NCBI RefSeq assembly: GCF_006716565.1
Contig: NZ_VFPG01000001.1
Location: 2,976,001-3,040,000, forward strand
Direction of reading: 5' to 3'
Length of the DNA stretch: 64,000 nucleotides
From: Nocardia bhagyanarayanae
Lineage (GTDB): Bacteria; Actinomycetota; Actinomycetes; Mycobacteriales; Mycobacteriaceae
Both the position numbers and the translations under genes were made by a program. The notes beneath the pieces are model-generated. The model saw only the letters and a list, made by a program, of their open reading frames with translations. It had not been told where the DNA came from and searched no databases. Within the stretch, counting starts at the first letter, position 1; each line of letters starts with the position of its first letter. Below, piece by piece: positions 26,412-34,990 of the stretch.

Positions 26412-26423
26412 CCGACCGGTCGG
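26412..26423. promoter_or_regulatory. TetR-operator-like palindrome CCGACCGGTCGG
   Basis: A perfect 12-bp palindrome in non-coding DNA downstream of the pseudogene. CGACCGGTCG cores are common in TetR-family operators of actinobacteria. No TetR gene is present nearby, so it may be a relic of deleted neighbours or a chance GC-rich palindrome. Confidence 0.3.
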
Positions 26424-26717
26424 ATATTGCGCCGTACGTGCGCGCATTCCAATAGTCGGCCGAGCGACCGCGGGCCCGCTGAGCAGGTGCTCGGCGTCGT
26501 GAATGGCGCTGGCGCAGGTGAGTTTACGCGCCAGGTGAGATAGCTGAAATGTAACTATGACACATGCGTGGTGCGGAATATAAAGAAGGTATATCAGTTA
26601 ATATCGTCCGCTGTGGGCAACCGCTCGGATCGTCCACGATTGGAGCCGTGCACAACAGCATCGCGATCTTGGTGCTGCGAACGCGAGAGGTTCGGCAAAG
26701 CTGTCACTTGGAAGTAG

Positions 26718-26729
26718 CCAACTGGTTGG
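26718..26729. promoter_or_regulatory. CCAAC-tg-GTTGG inverted repeat before the XRE gene
   Basis: Perfect 5-bp arms with a 2-base centre, 32 bases before the GTG of the XRE regulator and just after TTGGAA (26708-26713), a possible -35. The position suits an autoregulatory operator of the downstream helix-turn-helix protein. Confidence 0.4.
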
Positions 26730-26760
26730 TACATCTACGGTTTCATAGGAGCGAATAGCT

Positions 26761-27606
26761 GTGTCACGCAAGTCGACCGAAGCCGGGCCGGGCGATCTCC
26801 TGCGACCGCCGACCTTCGGCGGGTTGTTGCGGAGGTTCCGCGACGACCGGCGGGTCTCCCGGGAAAAGCTGGCATTCGCAGCGGGGGTGAGTTCCAGCTA
26901 CATCACGCACCTGGAGGGCGGCGACCGCGCCCACCCGACGAAAGTGGTGGTCGAAGCGCTCGTCGGTTACCTGCACCGGATCGCGCCGCTCTCCGACGCC
27001 GAGCGCAGACACCTGTTCGACCTGGCCGGGCTGTCGCACGCCTCGGCGCCGACGGTCGCCGAGTTGCGCGCCGGGATCACCCAGGACATGCGCGACGGCC
27101 TCGCGGTGCACGAGCCGAACGCGGCGGGTTATCTCGACACCAGGTGGAACGTCCTGTCCTGCAACGAGGCCTACGCCGCGGTCTTCCCCGGCCTTGTCGA
27201 GGACGTGAACATCCTCCGGTGGTTCTTCGGCAACGAGGTGTCCAAGCGGGTGATGGTCGAATGGGAGCGCGAGGCCGCGCTCACCGTGGACTGGCTGCGC
27301 GGACTCATCGGGCAGTCCGCGAGCGCCGACTGGTCCACCGAATTGCTCGCCGAACTCGGCCGGTATCCGGAATTCCGCCGGATGTGGGCGGCCGGGGGAA
27401 CCGCATACGGCCGGGAAAGTCCGCAAATGCTGCTCCGGGATATCGAAACGGGGAAGCCGTTCAGCCTGGACGTGCAGCTGTACCGGGTGGATTCGGGAAG
27501 TCATCCCGGCCGGATTCAATTCTTCCTCGGTATCCGCACGCCCAGCCACCTTGCGCGGTCCGGCCTCGCGGGCCGCCCGGCGGTCAACGGCTCCCGAGGC
27601 GGGTAG
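26761..27606 (+). CDS. XRE family regulator with MmyB-type ligand-binding domain
   Basis: 281 residues. Residues 19-80 form an XRE helix-turn-helix (FGGLLRRFRDDRRVSREKLAFAAGVSSSYITHLEGGDRAHPT). Residues 100-260 match the MmyB-like PAS/ligand-binding domain: LAVHEPNAAGYLDTRWNVLSCNEAYAAVFPGL, then NILRWFFG, and late in the domain HPGRIQFFLG. MmyB-type regulators control secondary metabolism or single neighbouring genes and may bind fatty acyl ligands. GTG start with AGGAG at 26746-26750. No obvious partner is adjacent: the pseudogene lies upstream and an unknown gene downstream. A typical neighbour for this family would be an SDR or oxidoreductase, which is absent here. Confidence 0.88.
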   Translation: MSRKSTEAGPGDLLRPPTFGGLLRRFRDDRRVSREKLAFAAGVSSSYITHLEGGDRAHPTKVVVEALVGYLHRIAPLSDAERRHLFDLAGLSHASAPTVAELRAGITQDMRDGLAVHEPNAAGYLDTRWNVLSCNEAYAAVFPGLVEDVNILRWFFGNEVSKRVMVEWEREAALTVDWLRGLIGQSASADWSTELLAELGRYPEFRRMWAAGGTAYGRESPQMLLRDIETGKPFSLDVQLYRVDSGSHPGRIQFFLGIRTPSHLARSGLAGRPAVNGSRGG

Positions 27607-28034
27607 TCCGGCGTAAAACAGAGTGGCAGCGCGGGTTTCGTGGAAAACGCACCGCGCGGTATCGCCCGGCGCGCGACCGTCGGCCCGTCGAGAAAGCGGC
27701 CCGCCGGGGTGGCGACGCGCTCGCTCGTGCGCGAAAACCGCTGGGGGAGAGCCTGTTCGGACGAAAGCCATGGGTGGACCTTACCGTGCGGGCTACGCTG
27801 TCGAAATGCGTTGCGGGAGATATGCCATACCCCGTTGCGGGTACCGGCTCGGCGGTACTTTCACTGGTCGGTGTGGGCACCTCACAGGGTGCGCGAGAAG
27901 TTCCACTTCGTCTGGACAACGGTTCGGGAAACGTATTTGATCCGTTTATCGGCGCGGTTGGGCAATTACTTGCGAGACTGTGCATCGATCTCGGAAGACA
28001 ACGGATTGCGTGAACATTGCGGGAGTGAGTGCTC
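27607..28034. other. gene-free stretch with a short direct repeat
   Basis: About 430 bases with no supported gene on either strand. CGTTGCGGG occurs twice, at 27809-27817 and 27833-27841, 24 bp apart. GGGAG at 28020-28024 serves the next gene. Confidence 0.45.
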
Positions 28035-28976
28035 ATGGTCGATGTCATCGGTTTGGTACCGCATATCTCGCTGGCGGCCGCGGCGAACTGCGCGAATGGA
28101 ACGTTCGCGGTTTGCGGTGACGAGGGTCGCGCGCTGTGGTACGGACCGTTTCTCGACGGCGACGCCGATCATCCGCACGGCGATCGGTGCGCGGGCGCGA
28201 TGGCGGCCGCGAACCGGGCGGTGTGGCTGGCCGGACGGGCTCGCGCGGACGCGGGCCACGCCGAGGCCACCCTGCACCTCACGGTGACCGAACCGGACAT
28301 CGACATCGTCACCCTGGCCTGCACCGCGTCCATCTCCGGTCTCGTGCTCGACCTGATCTGCTCGGAAGACAATCCGGCGCTGGACTGGTGCCAGGTCTTC
28401 GGCGGCCTGGACTGGAATCCGGGCGCGCTGGTCAGTTTGATCGACGCCGAATCCCAGGAGCAGGCACCCGGCAGACATCTACGCGCCGTCGATACCTACA
28501 GGAACAACGACATCGAGGAAGGGTTGCCCATGATCCGCGACGCAGGAGACATCGGTTCGATCGGTGGGAAGCAGGCGGTCGACCTCGGCGTGGAGTTGCG
28601 CGCCGCGCTCGAGGCGCTGTTGCTGCACGACGCCGTCGGCCTCGATGCCAAGATGCGCCACGCGATCGCCGCGACCGTGCATCTCGCGGTGGACACCCCG
28701 CACGGCCCGCCGGAGGACGCCGAGGAGTTCCTCGGCAGGCTGGACGCGGGCTGGCTGCTCGCCGCGTGGGCCGGACACGACACCGAGATGTCGCTCATCG
28801 CCACCCTTGCCGCGGGTGACGTGCCCGCGCTGTCCTGGTGCGAGCTGATGTTCACCACCGCGCTCGCGCCGTGGTCGACCAGTCCCGTCGCGGTGCACGC
28901 GCGCCGGATCTTCGCGACCGTGCAGCACGGCCGCATCGGCGCGGTGCGTCCGCAGGTGCGCGCGTCCGGGGCCTGA
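28035..28976 (+). CDS. hypothetical protein with two similar halves
   Basis: 313 residues, family not recognised. It is a soluble acidic protein, no signal peptide. It looks like two related halves: NPALDWCQVFGGL near residue 115 and VPALSWCELMFTT near residue 265 sit after hydrophobic helices in a similar context (IVTLACTASISGLVLDLI and MSLIATLAAGD). Eight-residue runs of Ala-rich helix are frequent. ATG 28035 is chosen with GGGAG 10 bases before; a GTG two codons earlier is equally open. Gene-free DNA of 430 bases precedes it and mtnC converges on it 67 bases after the stop. GC and codon use look ordinary for the window, so it is likely a real lineage-specific gene. No function is proposed. 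Confidence 0.7.
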   Translation: MVDVIGLVPHISLAAAANCANGTFAVCGDEGRALWYGPFLDGDADHPHGDRCAGAMAAANRAVWLAGRARADAGHAEATLHLTVTEPDIDIVTLACTASISGLVLDLICSEDNPALDWCQVFGGLDWNPGALVSLIDAESQEQAPGRHLRAVDTYRNNDIEEGLPMIRDAGDIGSIGGKQAVDLGVELRAALEALLLHDAVGLDAKMRHAIAATVHLAVDTPHGPPEDAEEFLGRLDAGWLLAAWAGHDTEMSLIATLAAGDVPALSWCELMFTTALAPWSTSPVAVHARRIFATVQHGRIGAVRPQVRASGA

Positions 28977-29043
28977 CACTCGGCGCACGGCGGAGCAAAG
29001 GTAGGCCGATCCGGATTCGGGCGGTAGGGCCCGATCCGGGAAT

Positions 29044-29727
29044 TCAGGCGGGATCGATCTCGGCGAAAGAGCCGATCCACCGGTGCGGCGGCCGTGGCGG
29101 ATTGGGTTCGCCGGGCCGGTGCACGCCGACGGCCGACCAGCCCGCCGCGACGGCCGCGTCGAGTTCGTCCGGGTGGTCCGAGAGGAACAGGATCTCGGCC
29201 GCGGGCACACCGATCGCGCCGGCGATCTCGGCGTAGGACGCGGCCTCGCGTTTCGGGCCCGCGGTGGACAGGTCGAAGTACCCGCTGATCAGCGAGCCGA
29301 GCTCGCCGCCGCGCGCGAAGTCGAACCAATCGCGCTGGTTGCGCACCGAACCCGAGGAGTACACATACAGCGTCAGCCCGGCGGCCTTCCAGTTCGCCAG
29401 GGCGGGCGCGACATCGGGGAAGAACTCGCCGTGCAGCGCCCCGCTGCGGAAACCCTCGTGGCAGATCAAGCCCTGCGCGGTCTTCAGCGGCTCGGCCTTG
29501 ACGTCCGAGCCGAGCCAGCCGCGCAAGATCTCGGCCACCTCGGCGGTGTCCGCGTCCGGACGTCCGGCCAGTTCTCTCGTGCCCGCGAGGACCGGCGCAG
29601 CCGCGTCGGCGCCGTTGTCGGCGAGCCACTGCGGCAGCCGGTCCCTGGTGTAGCCGTACAGGTCCTCGCGCACGGAACTGGTCGGGCTCGTGGTGCCCTC
29701 GATGTCGAGGACGATCGCGCTGGTCAC
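29044..29727 (-). CDS. mtnC: enolase-phosphatase E1 (methionine salvage)
   Basis: 227 residues, HAD superfamily. Motif I is IVLDIEGTTSP (D7 and E9 in the DxE form specific to MtnC), motif II YVYSSGSVRNQ near residue 120, motif III around KREAASY, and motif IV ILFLSDHPDELDAA near residue 175. It converts diketo-methylthiopentyl phosphate to the enol and then the acireductone. GTG start overlaps the mtnD stop by 4 bases (GTGA). Last gene of the mtnAB-mtnD-mtnC operon. Confidence 0.93.
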   Translation of the reverse strand: MTSAIVLDIEGTTSPTSSVREDLYGYTRDRLPQWLADNGADAAAPVLAGTRELAGRPDADTAEVAEILRGWLGSDVKAEPLKTAQGLICHEGFRSGALHGEFFPDVAPALANWKAAGLTLYVYSSGSVRNQRDWFDFARGGELGSLISGYFDLSTAGPKREAASYAEIAGAIGVPAAEILFLSDHPDELDAAVAAGWSAVGVHRPGEPNPPRPPHRWIGSFAEIDPA

Positions 29728-30299
29728 GAGGCGGTGAGCAGTTCGTCGAGGGTGGGGAAGCCCTCGCTGATCCGGTCGCCGGTGAAGTCGCCGACCCAGC
29801 CGTCCTCCTCCTCGAAGAAGCGGATCGCGATGAAATCGGGGCGGGTACCCATGTCGAACCAGTGCAGCGTGCCCGCCGGGACCGAGAGCAGATCGCCGCC
29901 CTCGCAGACCACCGCGAGGACCTCGTCGCCCAGGTGCAGGTAGAAGCAGCCGCGGCCGGCGGCGAAGTAGCGCACCTCGTCCTCGGCGTGCCGGTGCTCG
30001 TTCAGGAACTTCTCCCGTGCGCCCTTGGCGATGGCGGGCCACTCGGGATTCGCGTCGTCGGGGTGGATGCGCGCGATATCGATGTGCTTGTAGCGGCCGG
30101 AGGCGTTCAGCTCGGCGACCCGGTCGGCGTAGTGGGCGAGCAAGTCCTCGGAAGAGGTCGCGGCGGCCTCCGCGAGCGCGGGCCAGCGCTCGAACGCGAT
30201 GCCGTGCGCCGCGAGTTCGGCGGCGATCACGGTGTCGTCGGTGGTCCGCACCCGCACGTCGGCGGCGTTGTCGGCGGCCATCACCTGGAGCAGGGTCAT
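29724..30299 (-). CDS. mtnD: acireductone dioxygenase (cupin)
   Basis: 191 residues. Metal ligands are visible as EHRHAEDEVRYF (H, H and E, about residues 100-111) and GTLHWFDMG (H near residue 145) in the cupin fold. With Fe2+ it yields the keto-acid precursor of methionine plus formate; with Ni2+ or Co2+ it would give an off-pathway product plus CO. Which metal is used cannot be told from sequence. ATG overlaps the upstream stop (ATGA) and its own stop overlaps mtnC. Confidence 0.94.
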   Translation of the reverse strand: MTLLQVMAADNAADVRVRTTDDTVIAAELAAHGIAFERWPALAEAAATSSEDLLAHYADRVAELNASGRYKHIDIARIHPDDANPEWPAIAKGAREKFLNEHRHAEDEVRYFAAGRGCFYLHLGDEVLAVVCEGGDLLSVPAGTLHWFDMGTRPDFIAIRFFEEEDGWVGDFTGDRISEGFPTLDELLTAS

Positions 30300-31963
30300 G
30301 TCAGTCCAATCTCGAGTGACTCGGCGGGCGTGGCGAAGGCGTGTCTGCGGCCGGTGCGAATCACCAGCTCGCACAGTGCCTCCAGGCATTCGGCGCGATC
30401 GCGCGCCCGGGAGAGATTCTCCCCCCAGGTGGTGATGCCGTGCCCGGCGATGCACAACACGGGTGGGACGGCGGGGTTGTCGCGGAGATAGCGTTCGATG
30501 TCGGCGCCGATGCGCGGGACGTCGCGCCAGTTGGGGAACACCGGGATATCGATCGCCGAAGGGTCGGCGGAACCGAGGCCCTTGATGAGTTCGAAATCGG
30601 TGATGCGCAGGGTGGTTTCGCGTTCGGCCGCGCCCGCCTCGGTCGCCAGCGCGGTCGCGTACGGCGAGTGCACGTGCACGACGGCTCCGGCGTCGGTGGT
30701 GCGATACACCGCGGTGTGAATGGTGGTCTCGGCGGACGGTTTACGCCGCTGGCCCGGCAGCGGGGCGGAGTCCTCGACGGCCACGGTCACCATGTCCCCG
30801 GGGGTCAGCTCGCCCTTCGACAGCCCGCTGCCGGTGACCACGGCGGTCGCGCCGTCGCGCACCGAGAGATTGCCCGCCGTGCCTGGCATCCAGCCGCGGC
30901 CGTAGAGTTCCTTCGCGATGTCGGCGAGTTCGGCGCGCGCGGCCGAAACAGGCTGTGTCGCTGCACTGTTCGTGCCGTGCACCACGCCGTTCTCGGTGAC
31001 GACCGCCGTGACCAGCTCGCCCGGCGTCACGTCGAAGGCCGGGTTGAACACTTCGGTGTCCGCGGGAGCCGTTGCGACGCCGCCGAATCCGGTGACCTCG
31101 GCCGCGGCCCGCTCCTCGACGACGATGTCGCGGCCGGTGGCGGTGTTGGGGTCCCGCGTCGATTCCGGCGCCACCACGATGAACGGGATGCCGTGCCGGT
31201 GCGCGGCCAGGGCGACGGCGTAGGTGCCGATCTTGTTGGCCACATCGCCGTTGGCGGTGACCCGGTCCGCGCCGACCAGCACGCAGTCGACCTGGCCGGT
31301 GGCCATCGCCCACGCGGCGGCCGAATCGATGGTCAGCCGGTGCGGAATGCCCGCCTCGGCCAGCTCCCACGCCGTCAGCCGCGCGCCCTGCAGCAGCGGC
31401 CGGGTCTCGTCGACGAGCACGTTCTCGATCGCGCCGCGCTCGGCGAGTACCCGCAGCGTGCCGATCGCGGTGCCGAACGCGCTGGTCGCCAGGCGACCGG
31501 TGTTGCAGTGGGTGAGCACCCGCAGCGGGCGGTCCGCGCAGAGTCGCTGGACCAGGTCGGCGGCGTGCGTGGCGGCGGCCCGGTTGACGCGGCCGTCTTC
31601 GGCGAGCATGTCCAGGGTTTCGGCGAGCACCGCGTCGGCGCCCGCCGGGATGCGGGTGCGAACCCGTTCGACGGCCCAGGCAAGATTCACGGCGGTCGGT
31701 CGCGCGGCCGCGATGCGGTCGGCCTCGGCACGCACCCGCGCCTCGTCCACCACACCGTCGACGGTGTGCGCGGCGGTCGCGATGACCACGCCGAACGCGC
31801 CCGCGATCCCGATCGCCGGCGCGCCACGAATGGCGAGCGTCTTGATGGCCTCGATGATCTCGTCCACCGTGCCGAGGCGCAGCTCGCGCACCTCGTGCGG
31901 CAGCCCGCGCTGGTCGATGGTGACCAGCGCACCGTCGTCCCAGACCAGGGAACTGTCGTCCAT
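30296..31963 (-). CDS. mtnAB: fused methylthioribose-1-phosphate isomerase and methylthioribulose-1-phosphate dehydratase
   Basis: 555 residues. Residues 1-330 are MtnA: RGAPAIGIAGAFG, LTHCNTGRLATSAFGTAIG with the catalytic Cys, and GADRVTANGDVANKIGTYAVA with the catalytic Asp. Residues 345-555 are a class II aldolase-like MtnB: LYGRGWMPGTAGNLSVRD, AVVHVHSPYATALA (zinc HxH) and CIAGHGITTWGENL (third His). Two steps normally made by separate proteins are joined, which could channel methylthioribulose phosphate. ATG 31963 is preferred over ATG 31972: AAAGGA lies 8 bases before the former and touches the latter. Genes for the nucleosidase/phosphorylase or kinase steps are not in the window. Confidence 0.95.
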   Translation of the reverse strand: MDDSSLVWDDGALVTIDQRGLPHEVRELRLGTVDEIIEAIKTLAIRGAPAIGIAGAFGVVIATAAHTVDGVVDEARVRAEADRIAAARPTAVNLAWAVERVRTRIPAGADAVLAETLDMLAEDGRVNRAAATHAADLVQRLCADRPLRVLTHCNTGRLATSAFGTAIGTLRVLAERGAIENVLVDETRPLLQGARLTAWELAEAGIPHRLTIDSAAAWAMATGQVDCVLVGADRVTANGDVANKIGTYAVALAAHRHGIPFIVVAPESTRDPNTATGRDIVVEERAAAEVTGFGGVATAPADTEVFNPAFDVTPGELVTAVVTENGVVHGTNSAATQPVSAARAELADIAKELYGRGWMPGTAGNLSVRDGATAVVTGSGLSKGELTPGDMVTVAVEDSAPLPGQRRKPSAETTIHTAVYRTTDAGAVVHVHSPYATALATEAGAAERETTLRITDFELIKGLGSADPSAIDIPVFPNWRDVPRIGADIERYLRDNPAVPPVLCIAGHGITTWGENLSRARDRAECLEALCELVIRTGRRHAFATPAESLEIGLT

Positions 31964-32042
31964 CAGGCGCATCCTTTGTCGCGAAGAGCTGCATTCTGCC
32001 TGGTAAACGGTATCCGACCGGGCCGGGCCGCCGACAATCGGC

Positions 32043-32390
32043 TCAGCGCTCGGCGGACTCGGCGCGCAGCTTCGCGGCCCGTTCGCGAGGGTCGTAGTCC
32101 GGCCCGACGCCCTCGATGAGCACCAGGTCGCCGTCGATGTGATCGGCGCGCAGGCGCAAGATCGCCTGGTACTCGGGCGAGTGGTACCAAGCCCGCGCCC
32201 GCGCCAGATCCGGGAACTCGATCAGCACCATGCTGCCGGGCCACTCGCCTTCCACCACCTCTGCCGGTGGTCCGTGGATCACGAACCGGCCCTCGAACGG
32301 GTCGAGGGTGGCCTGGATGCGTTCCAGGTATTCCAAGATCTCCGGATGTGGACGGCGACTGCGCAGGTGGGCGAAGCCATACGCGGACAT
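32043..32390 (-). CDS. DUF1330 family protein
   Basis: 115 residues, a ferredoxin-like alpha/beta dimeric fold: residues 1-25 SAYGFAHLRSRRPHPEILEYLERI, then GRFVIHGPPAEVVEGEWPGSMVLIEFPDLARARAWYHSPEYQAIL, the DUF1330 signature. The function of the family is unknown. ATG 32390 with AAGGGA 7 bases before. It lies between the mtn operon and the sulfatase on the same strand, with gaps of about 80 and 130 bases, so likely its own unit. Confidence 0.87.
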   Translation of the reverse strand: MSAYGFAHLRSRRPHPEILEYLERIQATLDPFEGRFVIHGPPAEVVEGEWPGSMVLIEFPDLARARAWYHSPEYQAILRLRADHIDGDLVLIEGVGPDYDPRERAAKLRAESAER

Positions 32391-32519
32391 GATCGGTCCC
32401 TTCGACGCGGCGGGCCGCTGCGTGGTGAGCGGTGCGCCGAACGTATCGCCGCTCGTGCTCCCCGTCGATTACCTGAGAGGTAAGGGCCGAGCGCGGAAGA
32501 TGCTGTGGTGCGGCGCTTC

Positions 32520-34832
32520 TCATTCGGCGACGAACTCTGCCTCGCGCTCCACGGCGTCGATCGTCTGCCGCGGCACCTGAGTCGGTCCGGGGGTGTAGGT
32601 GACAGCGCGCAGATCGCCGGTGTAGCGGAACGGGCCGCGGCGTTCGCGCAGGTCCCACGACACCGGCCCGCGCGCGTCCACGCCGACGGAGATGCCGGTC
32701 CACGGCGACATGCCCACCAGCTGCACCCGGTCGCGCAGTTCGGCGCTCGGGCCACCCGTGACCTCGACGTGGAAATCCCAGCGCAGCCTGGGCCGCACTG
32801 CGGCGGTGACGGTGATTCGCCGCACGCCGGGCGGGAGCGGTTCGGTGGCGGCCTCGGCGTAGTCGCCGTAGCTGTTGACGCCGAGCACGACCCGTCCGTC
32901 CTCGAGGTAGACCAGGTAGCCGCCGAGCGGATCGCCGTGCGCGACCAGCACGCCCTCGTCGCCGAGCCGGTAGCCGCCCAGCTCCACGGTGATCGCGAAG
33001 TCGCGGTAGGCGATCAACCTTTGCGAGCGGTAGCGCTCCAGTGTCGGAGTGCCCGGCAGCAAACGCACCGGCGCGGCGAAGCGGGCCTCCTCGGGCCGCC
33101 GGACGGCGAGATCCTGACGGGTGAACAGCGGAAAAACCGTGTTGGCCCAGGCCGATTCGTCCCACGCGGCGGCCAGCTCGGCCGCCTTCTCCGGATACCG
33201 CGCCGAAAGATCGTGCAGCTCGGTGGGATCCGCGCGGACGTCGAACAGCTGCCAGTTCGGCGCGTCGATGTCGGCGCCGGGTTCGTATAGCGACAGCAGC
33301 TTCCAGCCGTCCCGGTAGAAGCCGCGATGCCCGGTCATCTCCGAGTACTGCTCGGTGTGGCGGGTCCGCGCAGACGGGTCGCGCAGCAGCTCGGCGGCCG
33401 AGACGCCGTCGAAATCCTTGGCGGGCAGGCCGTTGCGCACGCTGGGCCGCGTCAGCTCGGCCAGCTCCAGCAGCGTCGGCGCCAAGTCGGTGACGTAGGC
33501 GTACTCGTGGCGGATCCCGTCGTCCGCCGCGGCGCGCGGCAGTCCCTTGGGCCACGAGACGAGCAGCGGCACCCGCACGCCGCCCGCGAAGGTCTGGCCT
33601 TTGTAGAAGCGGAACGGCGTGTTGGAGGCCTGGCCCCAGCCGCGCGGGTAGTGCACCCCGAGCCGTTCGGTGCCGATCAGCTCCTCGTCGTGCGGGACGT
33701 CGCCGATCCACTCGGGGTCGTCGATGTGCGCGAACTCGGCGAAATAGCTGCGGGTGCCCTCCGGTCCGCCCTCGGCGGTGCCGCCGTTGTCGGAGGTGAA
33801 CACCACGATGGTGTTGTCCAGCTCGCCGAGCTGCTCGAGTGTGTCGAGGATGCGGCCGACGCTCTGGTCGATGCTGTCGACCATCGCGGCGTAGACCTCC
33901 ATGTACCTGGCGAAGCGGCGGCGCTCGTCGTCGGTGAGCGAATCCCATTCGGCGGCTTCGTAACCCGGCTCGGTGTTGCGCGGCTTCTGCTCGGTGCCCG
34001 GCGGGAAGAGACCCGCGGCGAGCTGAGCGGCGAACCTGCTGCGGCGCAGTTCGTCCCAGCCCGTGGCGTAGCGGCCGCGATATTTGGCCAGGTCCTCCGG
34101 CTTGGCTTGGAGCGGGCCGTGCATGGCGACGTGGGCGAAGTAGAGGAAGAACGGTTTGGTCGCGTCGTGCGCGCGCAGATCCTTCAGGTACGAGATCGCC
34201 TTGTCGGTCAGATCGTCGGTGAGGTAGTAGCCCGCCGGGTACTCCTCGACGTCGACCACCGAGCTGTCGGACACCAGCTGATTCGGGTAGTAGAAGGAGT
34301 TCAGCCCCTCCAGCGAACCGTAGTACCGGTCGAACCCGCGCTGGGTCGGCCACGAATCGCGGTGCGCGGCCGGGTTCATCGTGGCGTCGCGCACCAGATG
34401 CCACTTGCCCACCGCGTAGGTGGCATACCCGTTGTGGCGCAGGATCTCCGGCAGGGTAAGCACGTCGTCGGCCAGCTCGAGCCGCAGTCCCGGGTAACCG
34501 GGGTCGGCGTTGGCGACGAAGCCGAAACCGGCTCGATGAGCGTTGATTCCGGTCAGCAGCGAGGCGCGGGAGGGCGAGCAGAGCGGCGTGGTGTGGTAGT
34601 TGGTGAGGCGAACGCCGGTGGCGGCCAGCCGATCCAGCGTCGGCGTCTCGATCTCGGAGCCGAACGGTCCGATGTCGCTGTATCCCATGTCGTCGACCAG
34701 CACCACGACGATGTTGGGCGCGCCCTGCGGCGCCGCGGGCGGGTAGGTCCACTCGGGCGTCGAGTCGGCAGTGGTGCGACCGACGGCGCCGCCGAAGGAT
34801 TCGTAACCGCGCGCGGCGGATGGAACAGCCAT
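32520..34832 (-). CDS. type I arylsulfatase
   Basis: 770 residues, AtsA-like. The N-terminal metal site is NIVVVLVDDMGYSDIGPFGSE (about residues 39-59). The formylglycine motif CSPSRASLLTG is near residue 85; the cysteine is converted to formylglycine by a separate enzyme not encoded here. A second metal site is VFTSDNGGTAEGGPEG (about residues 347-362). The C-terminal 200 residues form an extra beta-rich domain (GGYRLGDEGVLVAHGDPLGGYLVYLEDGRVVLGVNSYG) seen in large actinobacterial arylsulfatases. No signal peptide, so cytoplasmic. It should hydrolyse organic sulfate esters for sulfur supply. Monocistronic, divergent from nothing close upstream; starts 158 bases from the small Q/K/R-rich gene. 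Confidence 0.92.
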   Translation of the reverse strand: MAVPSAARGYESFGGAVGRTTADSTPEWTYPPAAPQGAPNIVVVLVDDMGYSDIGPFGSEIETPTLDRLAATGVRLTNYHTTPLCSPSRASLLTGINAHRAGFGFVANADPGYPGLRLELADDVLTLPEILRHNGYATYAVGKWHLVRDATMNPAAHRDSWPTQRGFDRYYGSLEGLNSFYYPNQLVSDSSVVDVEEYPAGYYLTDDLTDKAISYLKDLRAHDATKPFFLYFAHVAMHGPLQAKPEDLAKYRGRYATGWDELRRSRFAAQLAAGLFPPGTEQKPRNTEPGYEAAEWDSLTDDERRRFARYMEVYAAMVDSIDQSVGRILDTLEQLGELDNTIVVFTSDNGGTAEGGPEGTRSYFAEFAHIDDPEWIGDVPHDEELIGTERLGVHYPRGWGQASNTPFRFYKGQTFAGGVRVPLLVSWPKGLPRAAADDGIRHEYAYVTDLAPTLLELAELTRPSVRNGLPAKDFDGVSAAELLRDPSARTRHTEQYSEMTGHRGFYRDGWKLLSLYEPGADIDAPNWQLFDVRADPTELHDLSARYPEKAAELAAAWDESAWANTVFPLFTRQDLAVRRPEEARFAAPVRLLPGTPTLERYRSQRLIAYRDFAITVELGGYRLGDEGVLVAHGDPLGGYLVYLEDGRVVLGVNSYGDYAEAATEPLPPGVRRITVTAAVRPRLRWDFHVEVTGGPSAELRDRVQLVGMSPWTGISVGVDARGPVSWDLRERRGPFRYTGDLRAVTYTPGPTQVPRQTIDAVEREAEFVAE

Positions 34833-34944
34833 CTTCTCAGTAGACGGCCGGAAAGCCGGGGCCGACCAGGGTTTGACGCGAGCTGCGCGGAACCCGTGCG
34901 CGGTAACGGCCGAATGAATTAATGAGCCCTACGAAAAGAAAACC

Positions 34945-34977
34945 GCGTCTGCCGGTTCCGCAGAAACCGGCAGACGC
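34945..34977 (-). terminator. strong intrinsic terminator of the 54-residue gene
   Basis: Perfect 13-bp stem (arms 34945-34957 and 34965-34977, GCGTCTGCCGGTT / AACCGGCAGACGC) with a 7-base loop, followed in minus-strand sense by GGTTTTCTTTTC. It lies 13 bases past the stop of the small gene and is the best hairpin of its kind in the window. Confidence 0.85.
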
Positions 34978-34990
34978 AGTTCGGAGTCGT

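Larger units (their letters stand above)
26332..26760. other. gene-free stretch between pseudogene and XRE regulator
   Basis: No convincing gene. It holds two palindromes (26412-26423 and 26718-26729), and it is noticeably richer in A/T from about 26530 onward than its surroundings, as expected of a promoter region. A 64-codon open frame from 26564 has no Shine-Dalgarno and no family resemblance, so it is left out. Confidence 0.5.

Noticed and set aside
26564..26758. 64-codon frame before the XRE regulator
   Set aside because: Lies in the promoter region, no Shine-Dalgarno, no resemblance to known proteins.
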